In this document: positions 49,021 through 61,722 of the stretch, piece by piece
How the letters are laid out: every line of letters starts with the position of its first letter
Numbering within the stretch: position 1 is the stretch's first letter
Assembly (NCBI GenBank): GCA_033002965.1
Contig: JAURVB010000060.1
Location: 44,348 to 108,347, forward strand
Origin: Piper betle
Lineage: Eukaryota; Streptophyta; Magnoliopsida; Piperales; Piperaceae
DNA length: 64,000 bases
Reading direction: 5' to 3'
Program-made: the position numbers and the translations under genes
The notes under the pieces: model-generated
The model's database searches: none
What the model saw: only the letters and a program-made list of their open reading frames with translations
Told to the model about the DNA's origin: nothing

Positions 49021-50037
49021 TATAGATGAAGAGAACTTTCATTTTCGAAATTGACTTTAGTTGGGACGCTCTGGCTTAATTTAATGGCGAAAAAACGACA
49101 TGGGTATAGTTCGCTGATCATCATGCTAGCTGTTCTTCTCTGGCGTGCAAAGTGCAAGCAGCAAGCTCATCGACCATTGGTTGACAGCAAAAATAGCTTG
49201 TTACACTAGCTCAATTTAGTAGCGTAAGAATTGAAATTTACATTCAAGAAGTGAATCATGTGGATCGAGTACCATTTTTTTGTCATGGACTATCCTTGTG
49301 GGAGCAGGGATAGTTATTAATCTCAACTGTGATCTCTTTGTAAGTGAAGACTAAAGACTTGTCTACTTTATATGTGATATGCCTCTCTCCACGAGATATA
49401 TAATCTCTTGGTTCTGGACAGGGTCAAGACCAGCTCCAAGGACATCTACAATTACTTCCACGAGCTTCATTTTCTATTGTGATACGTTTTACTGACTCAG
49501 GATCACTCGAGGAAGAGGAAGGAAAAGGCGGTATGGATATCACGGGAGTTGGTTTATGATTTAGCATTTATTAAGAAATTGCAGCGGTTTCTTTTCTTTT
49601 CTTCAAACACTCATCTACCTCGTGTAATTACGGTTCCAGAGTACTCTTACTTCCTCAATGTTAATAACATCTCTTTTTGTAAGATTATTAGATTACCACA
49701 CTTCTCGTGACCAATGAGAGAACTTAATTTTGTTGAAAATATTTATATACCAATTTTACTTACATGAAATATCATGAATCATAAAAAAATGGCGTTATGC
49801 GTAGTTCAACCCCACCCACCTCTTCCCCCTTATATTTGCCAGCTTTTTGGTAGACATTTGGCGCGTATCTTAGAAATAATGGTTTAAAGGTAGTAGCTAG
49901 AAGACGAAGTGAAAGAAAATTATTCACCCACATTCTAAAAGCAGAAGACATTACCCACAATATTGGAGACCACCAAAAGAACCAGATAGGAAAAGAAAGC
50001 GGCAGAGAGGAGAGCTTGCTTTCTACTCTGATATTTC
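49021..50037. other. spacer without recognised gene
   Basis: Ordinary mixed-composition sequence with only short open frames. Nothing recognisable was found on either strand. Confidence 0.4.
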
Positions 50038-50594
50038 ATGGGTTCTTTGCCTCACCATTGGTCTGCATTAATCCGGACCAACTTCTCCAACAAGCATTTG
50101 CGAGCTTCAGAACATCCATTTCAGCTTCATTTACCTTGATCTACCTTCCCTAACTCGCTCCCGTGGCGTAAGAAGACAACCCTTCAAACTACAGCTCTCC
50201 CCAACTCACCTCTATTCTTGGCAGCGGCGAACTGTCTCGACTCTTCAAGGGACTTGTCTGTGATAATACCCATCCGGCAAGACCCATTTCTGATCAATAT
50301 TTAAAAAAACGGAGTCTTTTAAAGTATTGTAAGTGGAAACATGTTTATACGGTATTACTCTTTCGGGTCTGTGGTGGGTTGCTGTTGCTGGTCTATCGGC
50401 TCGCCAATTTCATTGTTCTAGACATCATCGTGAAATACTTTAGGCCAAAGGAAGCAGCGGAAAATCAAGAGCCTCAAGGAGATAAAAACACTCCACTCCC
50501 ACCAGTGTCGATGCACCAAGTGAAACTGAAGCTCCAAGTCAAACCTCTTCCAACAGCAAAGAAACGCAATCCAAAAAAGAGAACGAAAGTATAA
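50038..50594 (+). pseudogene. possible gene remnant of unknown identity
   Basis: A frame from ATG 50038 (MGSLPHHWSALIRTNFSNKH) runs to a TGA near 50140 and, beyond it, stays open to about 50305 with plausible protein-like composition (PNSLPWRKKTTLQTTALPNS, then SVIIPIRQDP). A second frame, open from about 50172 to the TAA at 50592-50594, encodes a Leu/Val-rich hydrophobic stretch (GGLLLLVYRLANFIVLDIIV) followed by a Lys/Pro-rich basic tail. This could be a small chloroplast- or mitochondrion-targeted membrane protein with an unrecognised intron, or a broken gene. I do not recognise the family. It lies just downstream of, and convergent with, the Rab3GAP gene. Confidence 0.3.
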
Positions 50595-50771
50595 TTCAAA
50601 CCCATTTGGATTGCCCAGATCTTTCCACACTAGTATTACATTGAAATCGCTGTTTTTGTATTAACAGATTATTTGTGAACTCTTATGCGGCAATTTACAG
50701 AGATATTTACATTTGCAAAAATGATTAGATGAATGATTAAAACAGAAGTTTTTCTTGTGATTGAACTGTTG

Positions 50772-53700
50772 TTAAACAAGTGTCCACTCACTTTCATCAG
50801 TATGTGGAACTCCGGCTACCATACCCGTTTTAGGCTTTGGCAAAGTCTTTGAGAACAAGGATGGCTTCCCATCAAAAAAGTTAGTGAATGCACGTAGGTG
50901 ATTTGTGCTGGGTTTCTTCTGGTCTTTTGAAGGAGGCTTCCCAGCAATATGTTTGTCCATGCCAGGAAAATTTAGGCTAAATTTCCCAAACCTTCCTTTC
51001 GGCTCTGCAATATTCTCTCCAGACTGTTTCAAGATAATGAAACCTTCTTCCGGATGGTTGATAATGGCCTCCACTGTTTCATATACCTACCCAAACAAAA
51101 TTTGCAATATGTCACCAGGTGACTAATAAGTACTCCTTTCGTGGTAGTATTAGATTGATAAGATGTACATCATAGTCCTTTATAGACACGGGCATCCGTT
51201 TTCATTTTTTACGATTTAAGTTTAATTACCAGGAGATAGGCAGGTAGCTATGAACATGTTATACAAAGATTTACCCGAGATAGAAGCACCAACATCCAAA
51301 CTACTAGATTGAAATGCAACATAAGAACAGACGTCTAAAGACCTAATACTCTTCAAAATTACCTAACTATAGTTCTGGCAAACTCTTAACCACCATGCAT
51401 AGAAAATATATGTAGAAAAACCTCACAAGATCAAATAAATAGAAAAGATAACTTCTTGTGAATTAGCACATTATGGCATCACCATAGAAGCCTACCTGAC
51501 ATAGAGCATCAACATCATCTGGGGAGAGATCACCCTGGCATGTTGCATTTACATAATATTTACAATCATGAAATATTTTAGACAAACTGCTATTTGTAGG
51601 CAAAGCAGCTTCTGCAATCACAAAGCCTGAGCACAGCTAAAAAAATCAAACCACAAAAAGAAAAAAGAATCAGCAACTGAGTAAAAGTCTCTTGCAAAGC
51701 TTTCTTACTCAGACAAAAAATATAAGTAATCTACGGCAAGTCTCCACGCTCCATTTTCACTGTTGGATAAAGATCTGTTCTGGATTGTTCATTTTATTTA
51801 TTTTCTTATTATCCAGTTTGTTCTGTTTCCCACCTTTATAACTATTAAGTTCCAGAGACATACTCAAATTTAATTTGCGGTTATTAGTTACTGTGACCAT
51901 AACTAACTGATTGAAAAGGCAAAGATAGTACTCTCCCGTATCTGAGCGCAGTAACAATTGTCATCTGCTAAGTCGATTGAAGGATTCAATGGCCCAATAG
52001 AAATTCCGTTGAAAAAATTATAAAAAGAAACCAATGCTGCAACATACTAGAACTCCCCTTTATTTAAATAGCGACAGGCTAAATGCATATGAAACAATGT
52101 GAAACAAAAGATTCCTCAACTCAGGCAATTGTTTCAGCTGTCAAAACAGAGTCAACTACTGGACAAGAAGTTGAATAGTTTCAAACTCACGATCAGGTTA
52201 GTGGTTCTTGAACATTCCATTATAAAGCATACGTACTTATAAATATGGGCAATACTTACCACAATAAAATGTGCATTCATTACAGCCTTCACAGTGCCAT
52301 CTTTTTAAATTACTACAAACACATGCAAAAGTAAAAATAGAAAGACATAGATACATACCAGAGAAAGAAAAAGCTGTTTGAAAAGTTCATAAGGTGGAAT
52401 GTCCTCAAATGCATTCAAGATGCCTTCGCTACATAATTTTAACCATCCACACATCTTTAATAAATGAATAAAGCAATGAATCAGAACGGCACATATCAAA
52501 TAACGTGAACAATGGCAAATATCAATTAACAGTCAATATTATTCCCAATTGTATATCAGTAAGACATATATCATAATACAATCAAGAAACTTAACAATAA
52601 TTTATCAACCTTGGCCGGTGAACAATGGCAATTATCAATTAACAGACAATATCATTCCCAATTTATCAGTGAGACATATATCATAATGCAATCAAGAAAC
52701 TTAACAATAATCTATCAACCTTGGCAGGTTGAAAATCTCCCAAATTGAAGAGAACGAAGAACATTAATATTACAATATAAGGAAAGGGATGTTGTTGAAG
52801 GTAATGAAAGTGCAAATGATTGAACTGCTGACATAGTCTAATATTGAGAGGATGCGCAGAATAGAATTTGTATCCCCAACTAGATCATTTGGGTAAGGTG
52901 GACAATGGTTAAGATGATGAGGTAAAAGCAAAACATGAAAAAAATTATCCCCCAGTAAAAATTGAATACATTTGACCAAGAGCCTAACTTGGACATTTTT
53001 TTAGTCAAATTTTAACACAAACAATCTTGCATCCAATTTTAATCAAAAAGATATTTCTGCCAATATCATACAAACAGATAATCAACTTATGAATGGTGCT
53101 TTTAAGTGTACATACATGTCTTTAAATTTTTTTCCTAAATATGGCATGCATACAGAGAAATTGACGACTCGGAGTATGAACATGACAAAATGTGTCAAAA
53201 TAAAGAAACTAAAGGGACCTTTTCATTCCAACTTACACAGCTAAGTCCTCATCAAAAATTGGTGTTTGTTTAAAAGCAGGGAGTGGTTTGGCAGTTTCCC
53301 AAAGTTCACGCCACAAATTGCCTGCTAACAGGTGAAACACCAAGGATTAGGAATATGCAAAGAAAGCACTCAGTAGACAACACAAGAGTATGCGTGACTT
53401 TTAGCACAAGCAACAACAACCAACTTAAGAGCCATGCACAGAAAAGGGGAAAGCAAAAAGGGCCAACCAGGAAGATACTTGACAAGAAAATGCAAGAATG
53501 GTTGGCATTTATAGAAGCAACAAAAAGCAAGCCATAAATTGTAAGATACCACAAAATTGGTCCCATCAGTTTGCACATTAGGCCAGGTTGTTACAATATG
53601 TGCTTATGATCTTCAACATCAATTTACCTGCTTATGATCTTCAACGTTGATTTACCACTTTTAAAAAATGACTTTGTACTTAAAAGTCATTATACATGGT

Positions 53701-56700
53701 ATCAAAGCCGACCCAGGTTTGTGTTAGATAGTGGGCTGAAGTAGACATGAACTAGGCCCATGGATTAAAGAAAGAAATTTTGAGGATGAAATTTCCTACA
53801 TGTGGGTGGATTAAAAGATACACAAACTTAGCCCCACATTCATACATACTAGGATAAGATCTAATATACTAATGGGGATATTGCACATGGGCTTGGTCGT
53901 TACATAAATAGTAGTAGGCTAGTGAATATGTGGGGAATCACCTTAGAAAATGCATAAAAGCAAGCATTTTGAAAAATTAAAGATCTACACCATAAGAATT
54001 AAGAATATGATAGAGCATTTCATATAGGTGACAATCAACGAAATATGCATGGCATCCATTACTGATTAGCTAGGACTAACTAGATATTAAGTGTTCTTTT
54101 CCACCAAATATTTAGTTAGATAAGGAACAAAAAATATTATATGCATTTTGTGGGTTTCAAAATAAGAAAAATACGTCAACAAATGTATGATCATTAACTT
54201 GGAGGTCGCTGGAAATAAGAAACTAATGTCTTGCAATGAAGTTTCTAACATAGGTCATTTTTTTCTTTTCATGTACAAAAGCATTATGTGTTTTTTGAGT
54301 TTCATGAGAGGTATAAAAAATTTACTCGATTATATGTGTCACTGCTGCATATAAGGCAAAATAAAATTGTGGCAAGATACTAAAATCACCATGCACTTAT
54401 TTAGCAAAAAACTAGTGCAGGAATTTTCTTATTCATTATAAAAAATTTTGCCAATGTACCTTCCTTTTGCATTCTTCTACTTAGTTGACCTCTCCTTGAG
54501 GAGGAATCTTCACTATCACAAGGAGCACTATTTACACTATTTAAATCAGTTTCTTCCCAGTCAGGAGGAGAATGCCATCTTATAAAGTCTTCTAAAATGC
54601 ATCCTGGGTTTGCAGCCTGCCACATTAAATTACAAAAACATAAAATCAGAATCAGGATTACTTTGGGGCCTTGCAAATAGTCCCAGGCTCCAATTGGAAT
54701 CAGACATTATTACCTTAAAAGCCTGCATATCAGAAAGAAGTTGGGAACATGCAGCACCCATACTACACAACAACATGAACAAAGAGGTTAGCTTCGACTC
54801 TCGAGATTACAAAGATTTGCCTGATTAAAAGTAATATTCATTTTGGCTAAAAAAATCATAAGAAAAGCTCATATCTTATTCCTATCTCATGCAATAAGTA
54901 AATAAATACCTAACCACTTCAATAAATACCACAAACAAGATACTTCTGATACCTTCCAGTTCTAAGCACAAACTCCTCATTTTCCCGCACAAGATCTTCA
55001 GTCAGAAGGGGGCCTTCCTGAATTACAATTAAGATCAATTAAAATAACCAATCAATTCAAGCTTTAACCTATTAACGTTTTAGCATGATACAAACCTGTG
55101 TTCTTGGAGAAAACACCGGCTCACCAGTTTCTAACATTGTCAAACCTTCAGCTTGACGAATAGCACCAAAGCGAACAAAAAGATCTCCAGTGCTAATTTT
55201 GGCATATAGATTTGAATTTAAAGATGGGGCTTTATCAGAACTAATGGAACCATCAGATTCTGTTATTTCCATTATAGAATCCAGCTCTTCAATGGCAATT
55301 TGCCTACGTTTTTTTCTGGCAATACAACAATTTATAACTTGTAATTGCTGGTGCAGAAGGCAGTAACCCAAGACTGGTTGATCATCCGATGGCACATAAG
55401 GCACTGGTTGTCCTTCAGACCATAAAGTCCTAAACTGTACACATGACAAAGTTCATGATCCCTATGTCACAGTGCATTCCAACAATGATGAGGTTGCACC
55501 ATTTTTGTCATCCAAGTTCAAATTTTAGTATGGACTTTAATTAAGTCTCTGGGACAATAAATCAATGAAAATAGAGGGGGAAAGCATACATTAAGTTTTA
55601 AAAGGGTTGTGAAGTTGTTTAAATCAACTTGAAAGGAAACAGAAACAAAGCGAAACAAATCTTGCTCAAACAAGGACGAATGTGTTACTGGTGAACGATA
55701 AGATTCAAGCAAGCAGCCAAAGAATAACCACTTGCCTGAATAACAATGCTTCTCCATAGCAATGCCATTTTCCGAAGTGATTTCAACCTTCCCATGATTT
55801 GAGAGACTCGAACAGTAAAACTTTCTGGCGGAGCCCCGTGAATATCTTTTGAGAAGCAAGCCTCTAATGAACTTTTGCCGCTTGGGATGTAGTTCTCTGA
55901 TAACATATTTTACATATTGTAGTGAACCTTGAACACTAATGCATAATAAACTAATGCAGGGTGGAGGAAACAAATATATAGCCTAGACAATGCTCAAGTA
56001 AACATATCAGTAAGCACTCACCTGTATCAAATAAAGCCTGAATCAATGAAAAAGTTTCCTCATCACCAAAGTTCTCTGAACCCGTTTTGTCTTCTTTCTC
56101 TCGCAAAACTAAGGACTTCATGGCAGAAAAACTCAATCCAAGTTTTTCAGATTCTTTAGCTGACGCCAGCAAATCACTCATGGATTTATACTTCTGGCTA
56201 GTTCTATTTAGAAAGCACCATTTTGATGAGTTGTCAGAAAACAAACCATTTGAAGGGATCAATTTTGATATAAATAGAAATGTTTGAGAAAAGATTCCCA
56301 AATAAAGAGAACATAACAATATGCTTTGTGTATATACTACATAGAGGATATAGTTATGGCTAAGGTTTAAATTGACTCCATAAATGAATTGCTTATGCAT
56401 CAAACTAAATTGTGAAATACATAAATTAATACACAAACAAAAGGTGCTCAAAACACACACACACACACACAAAAAGGAAAAACTTACTCCATAGCAAATG
56501 TAAGTTGCTTCATGGCAGATGATGGAGGGAGCGCAGATGCACATGCACTTAAAGCATCTAAATACCCTTCCATCTTTCCATCATCTCCTAGCAAGTCCTG
56601 CAATGATTTCTTAACTTCAATCATTAAGTGAAGAGACTTTTCTCCCATCTTGGCGAGAAGAATGATGGAAGCTAATTTAAAAATATTTAGAAATCATCAT

Positions 56701-57771
56701 TGAGGAGAAACTTTGACCACACACACATTTTTGGCTCGTGGTGAAACAATCCAAAAGCTCATAAAATTGAAGATATACTTATGCATACCTTATCACTGGA
56801 CTCACTTCTCTTTCTCATATTGATTAAGCCTTCCTCAAAATATTCCATAGTTTGGGGACTTGGGAATTCGGGCTTCTCCTTCTCTTCAGCCTGTTCTTTC
56901 ACTTTTTTAATGTTCTTAAAATTTTTCCCGATCTGACGTGGATCCCATCTTGATAGTCTGGCTTCATGATGGATCTAGATAAAATATTAAATAAAGATGC
57001 TATCAATTACCTCGGTTGATGATCATTTTTCAGAAGATTGTGTCCAAAACAGTGAGAGATTGGACCTCACTACAATGTTAAATGGCACAAACACAACATA
57101 GCACGAGTAACAGCACCCAGACTTCTTCAGAGCGGATTCCGCCAATCCCACGCATTTATGTACGGTGAATCTCGTTCTACAGCCAATCTTATTTATGAAC
57201 AATAAAAACAACGGTCTTGCAATTAATCAAAAGCTACAATAAAAAACGGCATCAACCTCAAAATTCCCGCAGCTATATTTTGGGGAACATTTTCCATCAA
57301 TGACGATATAGAACCGAAAACAACGGCCCGGTAACTAGTACAGCATCACTAAAACATTCATTCCGAATCAAAACTAAGCAGAATTTATGGCTAATCGGCC
57401 CTAGCTTCGATTTAAAAAAAGCAAACAAACAAACTACGAATTGAATACAAATCCTCCAAATGAAGAACATCAACAAATGAATCCAATTGGATCTCATCCT
57501 CACCTCACCGCGACCGCGATCATCGCCAGCCAGCTCCCCCGATTCGGCAACCTTCACAACGTTCACATTACCTAGGCCCACAAAAAACAACCAAATCAAT
57601 CCAAACAAACGAAAATGAAGACGAAACACATCAGCGTCGGAACCTAAGAATGCCAAGAGCGGGACCTGGCGAGGACTTGACGTCGGAGAGGGCGCGCTCG
57701 GCCGCGGCGGCGGCGGAGTTGAAGGCGGTCTTGGCCCTGGCCACGATTGACGCCGGCGGCGCCTCCATCAT
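50772..57771 (-). CDS. Rab3 GTPase-activating protein catalytic subunit, 14 exons
   Basis: The Rab3GAP catalytic subunit acts with a regulatory subunit on Rab GTPases; in animals it also acts on Rab18 in autophagy and ER traffic, while the plant role is little known. Exons on the minus strand: 57771-57666, 57571-57504, 56974-56789, 56609-56488, 56203-56022, 55896-55736, 55434-55096, 55017-54953, 54762-54714, 54616-54460, 53321-53239, 52454-52359, 51636-51496, 51086-50772. Phases close, giving 2070 nt and 689 residues. Diagnostic motifs are AANPGCILEDFIRWHSPPDW, CLLHQQLQVINCCIARKKRR and GAPPESFTVRV. The N-terminus is Ala-rich (MMEAPPASIVARAKTAFNSA). Intron 6 begins GC (CAG|GCAAGT). The exon 11 donor is ambiguous between 53239 and 53237; only the former keeps frame. 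Start chosen as the first ATG of the Ala-rich frame. Confidence 0.87.
52505..52729. repeat. tandem duplication in a Rab3GAP intron
   Basis: A ~113 bp block starting GTGAACAATGGCAA and ending CAACCTTGGC(C/A)GG occurs at about 52505-52617 and 52618-52729, with a few mismatches and a two- to three-base indel. It lies in the intron between exons 11 and 12. Confidence 0.85.
56453..56471. repeat. CA microsatellite in a Rab3GAP intron
   Basis: About nine CA units followed by an A/G run, just outside exon 4. Confidence 0.9.
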
Positions 57772-59300
57772 CGGTGATCCAACCACCACCGCCGCCACAC
57801 CTCTCTCTCCGCGGGGGGCCCACAACCTACTTTTCCGGACAACGATGAAGATCCCTCTTCCCCCTTCACGCACTTTTATGCCCCTCCCCGGCCCCCCCCC
57901 CGAGCTAGGTCGTCGCCGGATCAATTTCTTGATTTTATATTATACATAAAATATATATATATATATATATATATATTATTTATTTATTTATTTATTTATT
58001 TATTGGTAATTCGGATACCGGATATAACACCACCGCCTTTAAAAGCAATAAATGGGAATTGATGGGACCAATCGCTTCAACTTGATCTCGTGAGTCGTTA
58101 CATGGTCTTGGTTCTTGTGCCCAAGAACGTGTGACTAATGGTTTGACATGCTGGCGCTCGTTGATCCAGTCCGTCTAATCTGTGGGTTAGCACAAATGAT
58201 ACCAACCCAAAACTACTGTGTGTATGAAAATTAATTACAAACATGGCTGCTTCCTAATGTACTCTCGGGTGTGGGGGGGTTCAAAACTTCACAAGTGAGT
58301 CCTATTAGAAAGAAACGTATTTGGTATCGGGAAGAACAATTCTAAGGAAGACAATGTCCGCTCACCAAAGAGTTGTTGAACTGGCGCAATAGAATAATGT
58401 ATGGACTCGGTCGCGGTTTACAAAACCTCTTCTGATCCAAACTTCACATTTCACTCGTGTGTGTTGTGTATATACAATCAGGCACATATTTTTTTAAATA
58501 CAAATAGAACACTGGAAAATATCAACTCAGTTGGCTCAATAATTCAATAAACAAAAGTTACCATCTATCTTTCATAATTCATACCAAAATTATTGATAAC
58601 CCATTAAAAAGTTATCTATTTTTCAAAGTACTTTATTTTATACTAAGATGCAAATAAAACACCACGTAGCTCCATTTACAAGTTTCATCTCTATCAATTT
58701 CTTTTTTAAAAAACTTTTGGTGAAAGGATTTTACATCTCATGTTTATTTCATAAGTAATTTTTTGTAAACTATAACTAAAAAAATCGTATACTTTTACAT
58801 CCTTTCATGCCAACTAAATAAAGCCTTCGTGGATATAATCAGAAAGGATTATTCAGTCTCGTGGAGGAAAAGAAACGGCACTGCATGCCTGATTAGCACA
58901 ATTTACTGGAAAAAAAAATTCACAACCGGCGTGCACAACAACTGAAAACAAAGATCTTAACTCTGTGTAAAATGTATCGTACATACACATGACATATCTA
59001 ATAGCTTTTCTAATTGGTAACACGTCAATAGTAACACAACACTGATGCCATTGACCCCAACCCTAACGGAGATAACGTGTAGCTAACACTGAAACGATAT
59101 CAGTTTCGCAACAATCAATAGGCCATCCAAACAAGCAACCAACCAGAAGGGATAACCAACTAAATATATTATGAAGCTACCTTCCAGACTTTTATCCAGG
59201 TTTACAACAAGAACACCTTCGTTTACCGGTGCCTTGACATTGTATGACGACAGGAAAACAATCAAATCATAATCATAGGTTACAGCAATCAAGAATGCAG
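57772..59300. other. Rab3GAP upstream region and spacer
   Basis: Immediately upstream of the Rab3GAP start is GC-rich sequence with long C runs (57879-57900). An (AT)n/(TTTA)n compound microsatellite follows at about 57949-58003, then AT-rich sequence. No gene is recognised to 59300. No clear TATA box is seen. Confidence 0.5.
57949..58003. repeat. AT and TTTA compound microsatellite
   Basis: About 13 AT units lead into about eight TTTA units, roughly 180-230 bp upstream of the Rab3GAP start codon. Confidence 0.9.
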
Positions 59301-61722
59301 CTGTTTCGTTTTAAGCCTTCTTAGTTATGGCCATAGACCTTGCTCGGAGATTCAGAAATATTCCCCTGAAATCCAATTGTTCACATTGTATTAGCAAGCA
59401 GTCTTTTACTTGAACAATTTACAAATTAAAAAAGTGATGCCCACGCTGTTATGGATCTAAAAACCTTGGAAGAAGAAAGTTTATGCAACGTGCAGCATCA
59501 TGCACTAAAGCTGTGAAAGATAACACGAAATTGTAATGGCATTTATTGATGATTTATCCAGCCTACTAGAGACCAAAACTGCACAAATTGGCATAATTTA
59601 GTGTAAGAATATAAGATTACTTGGAGGGCATCAGAAATGAATCAAACTTATACAAAGTAGGTAGTCAATACTGTCCAAGCTATTAATTGCACTGATGGAT
59701 ACTGTTTCCTTACTGTGCTTTTAACCTGTGACCACGGTCTTCCTGAATTTCAAAAGTAACAGTAAGAAAACCTTCAAGTTGATATGCTCATGTTTCATTT
59801 TTCAGACATAAAGATCAATGCTAGCGAAGACCAATGCCTTAAACCATTTTAACATGAAGAATCAGAACCAGTTCCGATCCTTATAACAAGATTATTCAAT
59901 TACATTCCGTTCATATTCATGTTTGTGTTTGCAGCATGGCAGAGTCTGGTCAAAGACCTTGTTCAAGTTAGGTTTGTAGCTACCATCTGGAGGCTTGGGA
60001 AGAGTATATGGCTTTCTAATGGTCATTCAAGTAACAAGTTAAGTAAAAATACAGATCCACAAGTATAGATTTATATCACTCATTTCAACCATTTTCATAA
60101 ATAACATGGTCTGCTGTAATTCCAAATAATAAAAGTGAGTTTAATTGTCTCTCTACAAGCAAAAGTTGGCACTTGTTTAAACATCAACTACAAGATACAA
60201 ATAATCAATTTTGCATTTTAAAGTGATGTTAAAAGCATTTGTATGCAAGTTTCAGAAAGTAGTGATGCATAGCATAAAGAAAATAATGTATAACGGCTTA
60301 GCAAAGGGCACTTGCCCTATCGACTTGAGCTTGATGGCACTCAAATTGAAATAGCTTGATTGGTCATTCACCTAGATTATATATTTTCGTATCTTGTACA
60401 AAAATGCAAAATTAAGACATGGAAATTTCCTGAGACTAGGCTGAAATCGGCCTCCCAAAACTAGTTTCAAGGCACATAATCCACGCCAAGTCAAACCTTC
60501 TAAAGAGTTTGATGGACGTTTAACCCGATTTGAGGTTAGAGATTCACATTCATGAAGGTAAGCTTTGTCTATGGCCAAAGTATGTTCATCAAAATATGGC
60601 CATAGTATGGCCAAAGTATGGCCATAGTGTGTACACCATACACTTCATCAAAATTACAGGTGGGAGGGGGTACACTCATCGGCTGATCCTCCTACCCGCT
60701 AAGATTACTGCTTTGGGCCAAATCCTATTTAAAGATTATCCAACTGCCTTTAGCCACCCTTATTTTTACTGATTATCCCGCCATGTAAAAGAGACCAGAA
60801 GAATCTCCACTATGAAAAGATGCAGATAAATACAGAAACCTAGGTTAATGTTTCAGTCAGCATCAATCAATAAGATAAAATAGGAGTTGGACTTAGAAAC
60901 TCGGGCAAAAAAAGAAATTAGAGAATTAACACGACTAGTGAATAGTGGAATGACAATGATGAGACATAGAAACATATAAGAAAGAAGCATATGATCACTG
61001 ATTCATGTGGACCTTTTACTCCAATATGATGCTAACTTACTTTCAACAGCAAGAAATGACATACAAAAATGCCCAAGATCTTAAGAAGAGACATTAATAT
61101 AATGGGTATAGACATAAATAAGTGCTTAATGTACTAAGTTATGTGGTATATTATCTCAAGAGGCTAACCAACCATGCGAAGAAAATACTGATCCAGAAAG
61201 AGTTACTTGTTGTGCACCAGTCAAGAAACTATCAGCATGAAGAGGTGTAGCAAGTGCCAGTAGTAGGTACGTTGTCCAGGAAATTCAATGAAATATCAAA
61301 AAATTTTGCCAAGACTTAGAGCAAGTGCAATGAAGTACATTCATTAACTTAATGATTGGAAAAGCTTCATACTCTAGCAAGTGGTGGTTGGCTTTCATAA
61401 GAGCCCTGCTGCGACGAACAGCTATACAAAGAGTATATCAAATGAAACGTTATTAACAGCCAATATTTCCTCACAAGCAATTTACCACAAATACATTTCA
61501 ACGAGATAATTCTCCAGGATTAACGTAACCCCACAATATCTAGCACAATAAAGTTTTCAGATGGTAAAATTATTGATATTCGAGAGACGCATAGATAGTT
61601 GATTAACAAAAATCTACGGTGTATCCAAAGAAAAGAGCACATATAAAATGTAGAATTAATCCATAATATTTCTCATTTGCCAGAATACTAGACGTAGGTG
61701 CAAATTACCTTTGACAGCTATC
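59301..61722 (-). other. probable 3'UTR exons and introns of the LUFS-only gene, otherwise empty
   Basis: After its stop codon, exon 4 of the neighbouring gene continues to a donor near 61709 (GTCAAAG|GTAATT). Minus-strand segments bounded by plausible splice sites occur near 61382-61427 and at about 59355 downward (GATTTCAG|GGGAATATTTC). They could be untranslated exons. No WD40 repeats or Gln-rich regions are encoded anywhere in this interval, so a full LEUNIG gene is excluded. The rest is AT-rich with short ATGGCCAAAGT/ATGGCCATAGT repeats at 60593-60632. Confidence 0.35.

Noticed and set aside
48089..49054. ORFs up to 309 codons in the 48 kb region
   Set aside because: They read through the GC-rich palindrome on both strands and mirror each other; no domain is recognisable.
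59301..61722. WD40 exons completing a full LEUNIG gene
   Set aside because: I looked for WD-repeat and Gln-rich coding exons on the minus strand and found none before the Rab3GAP gene.
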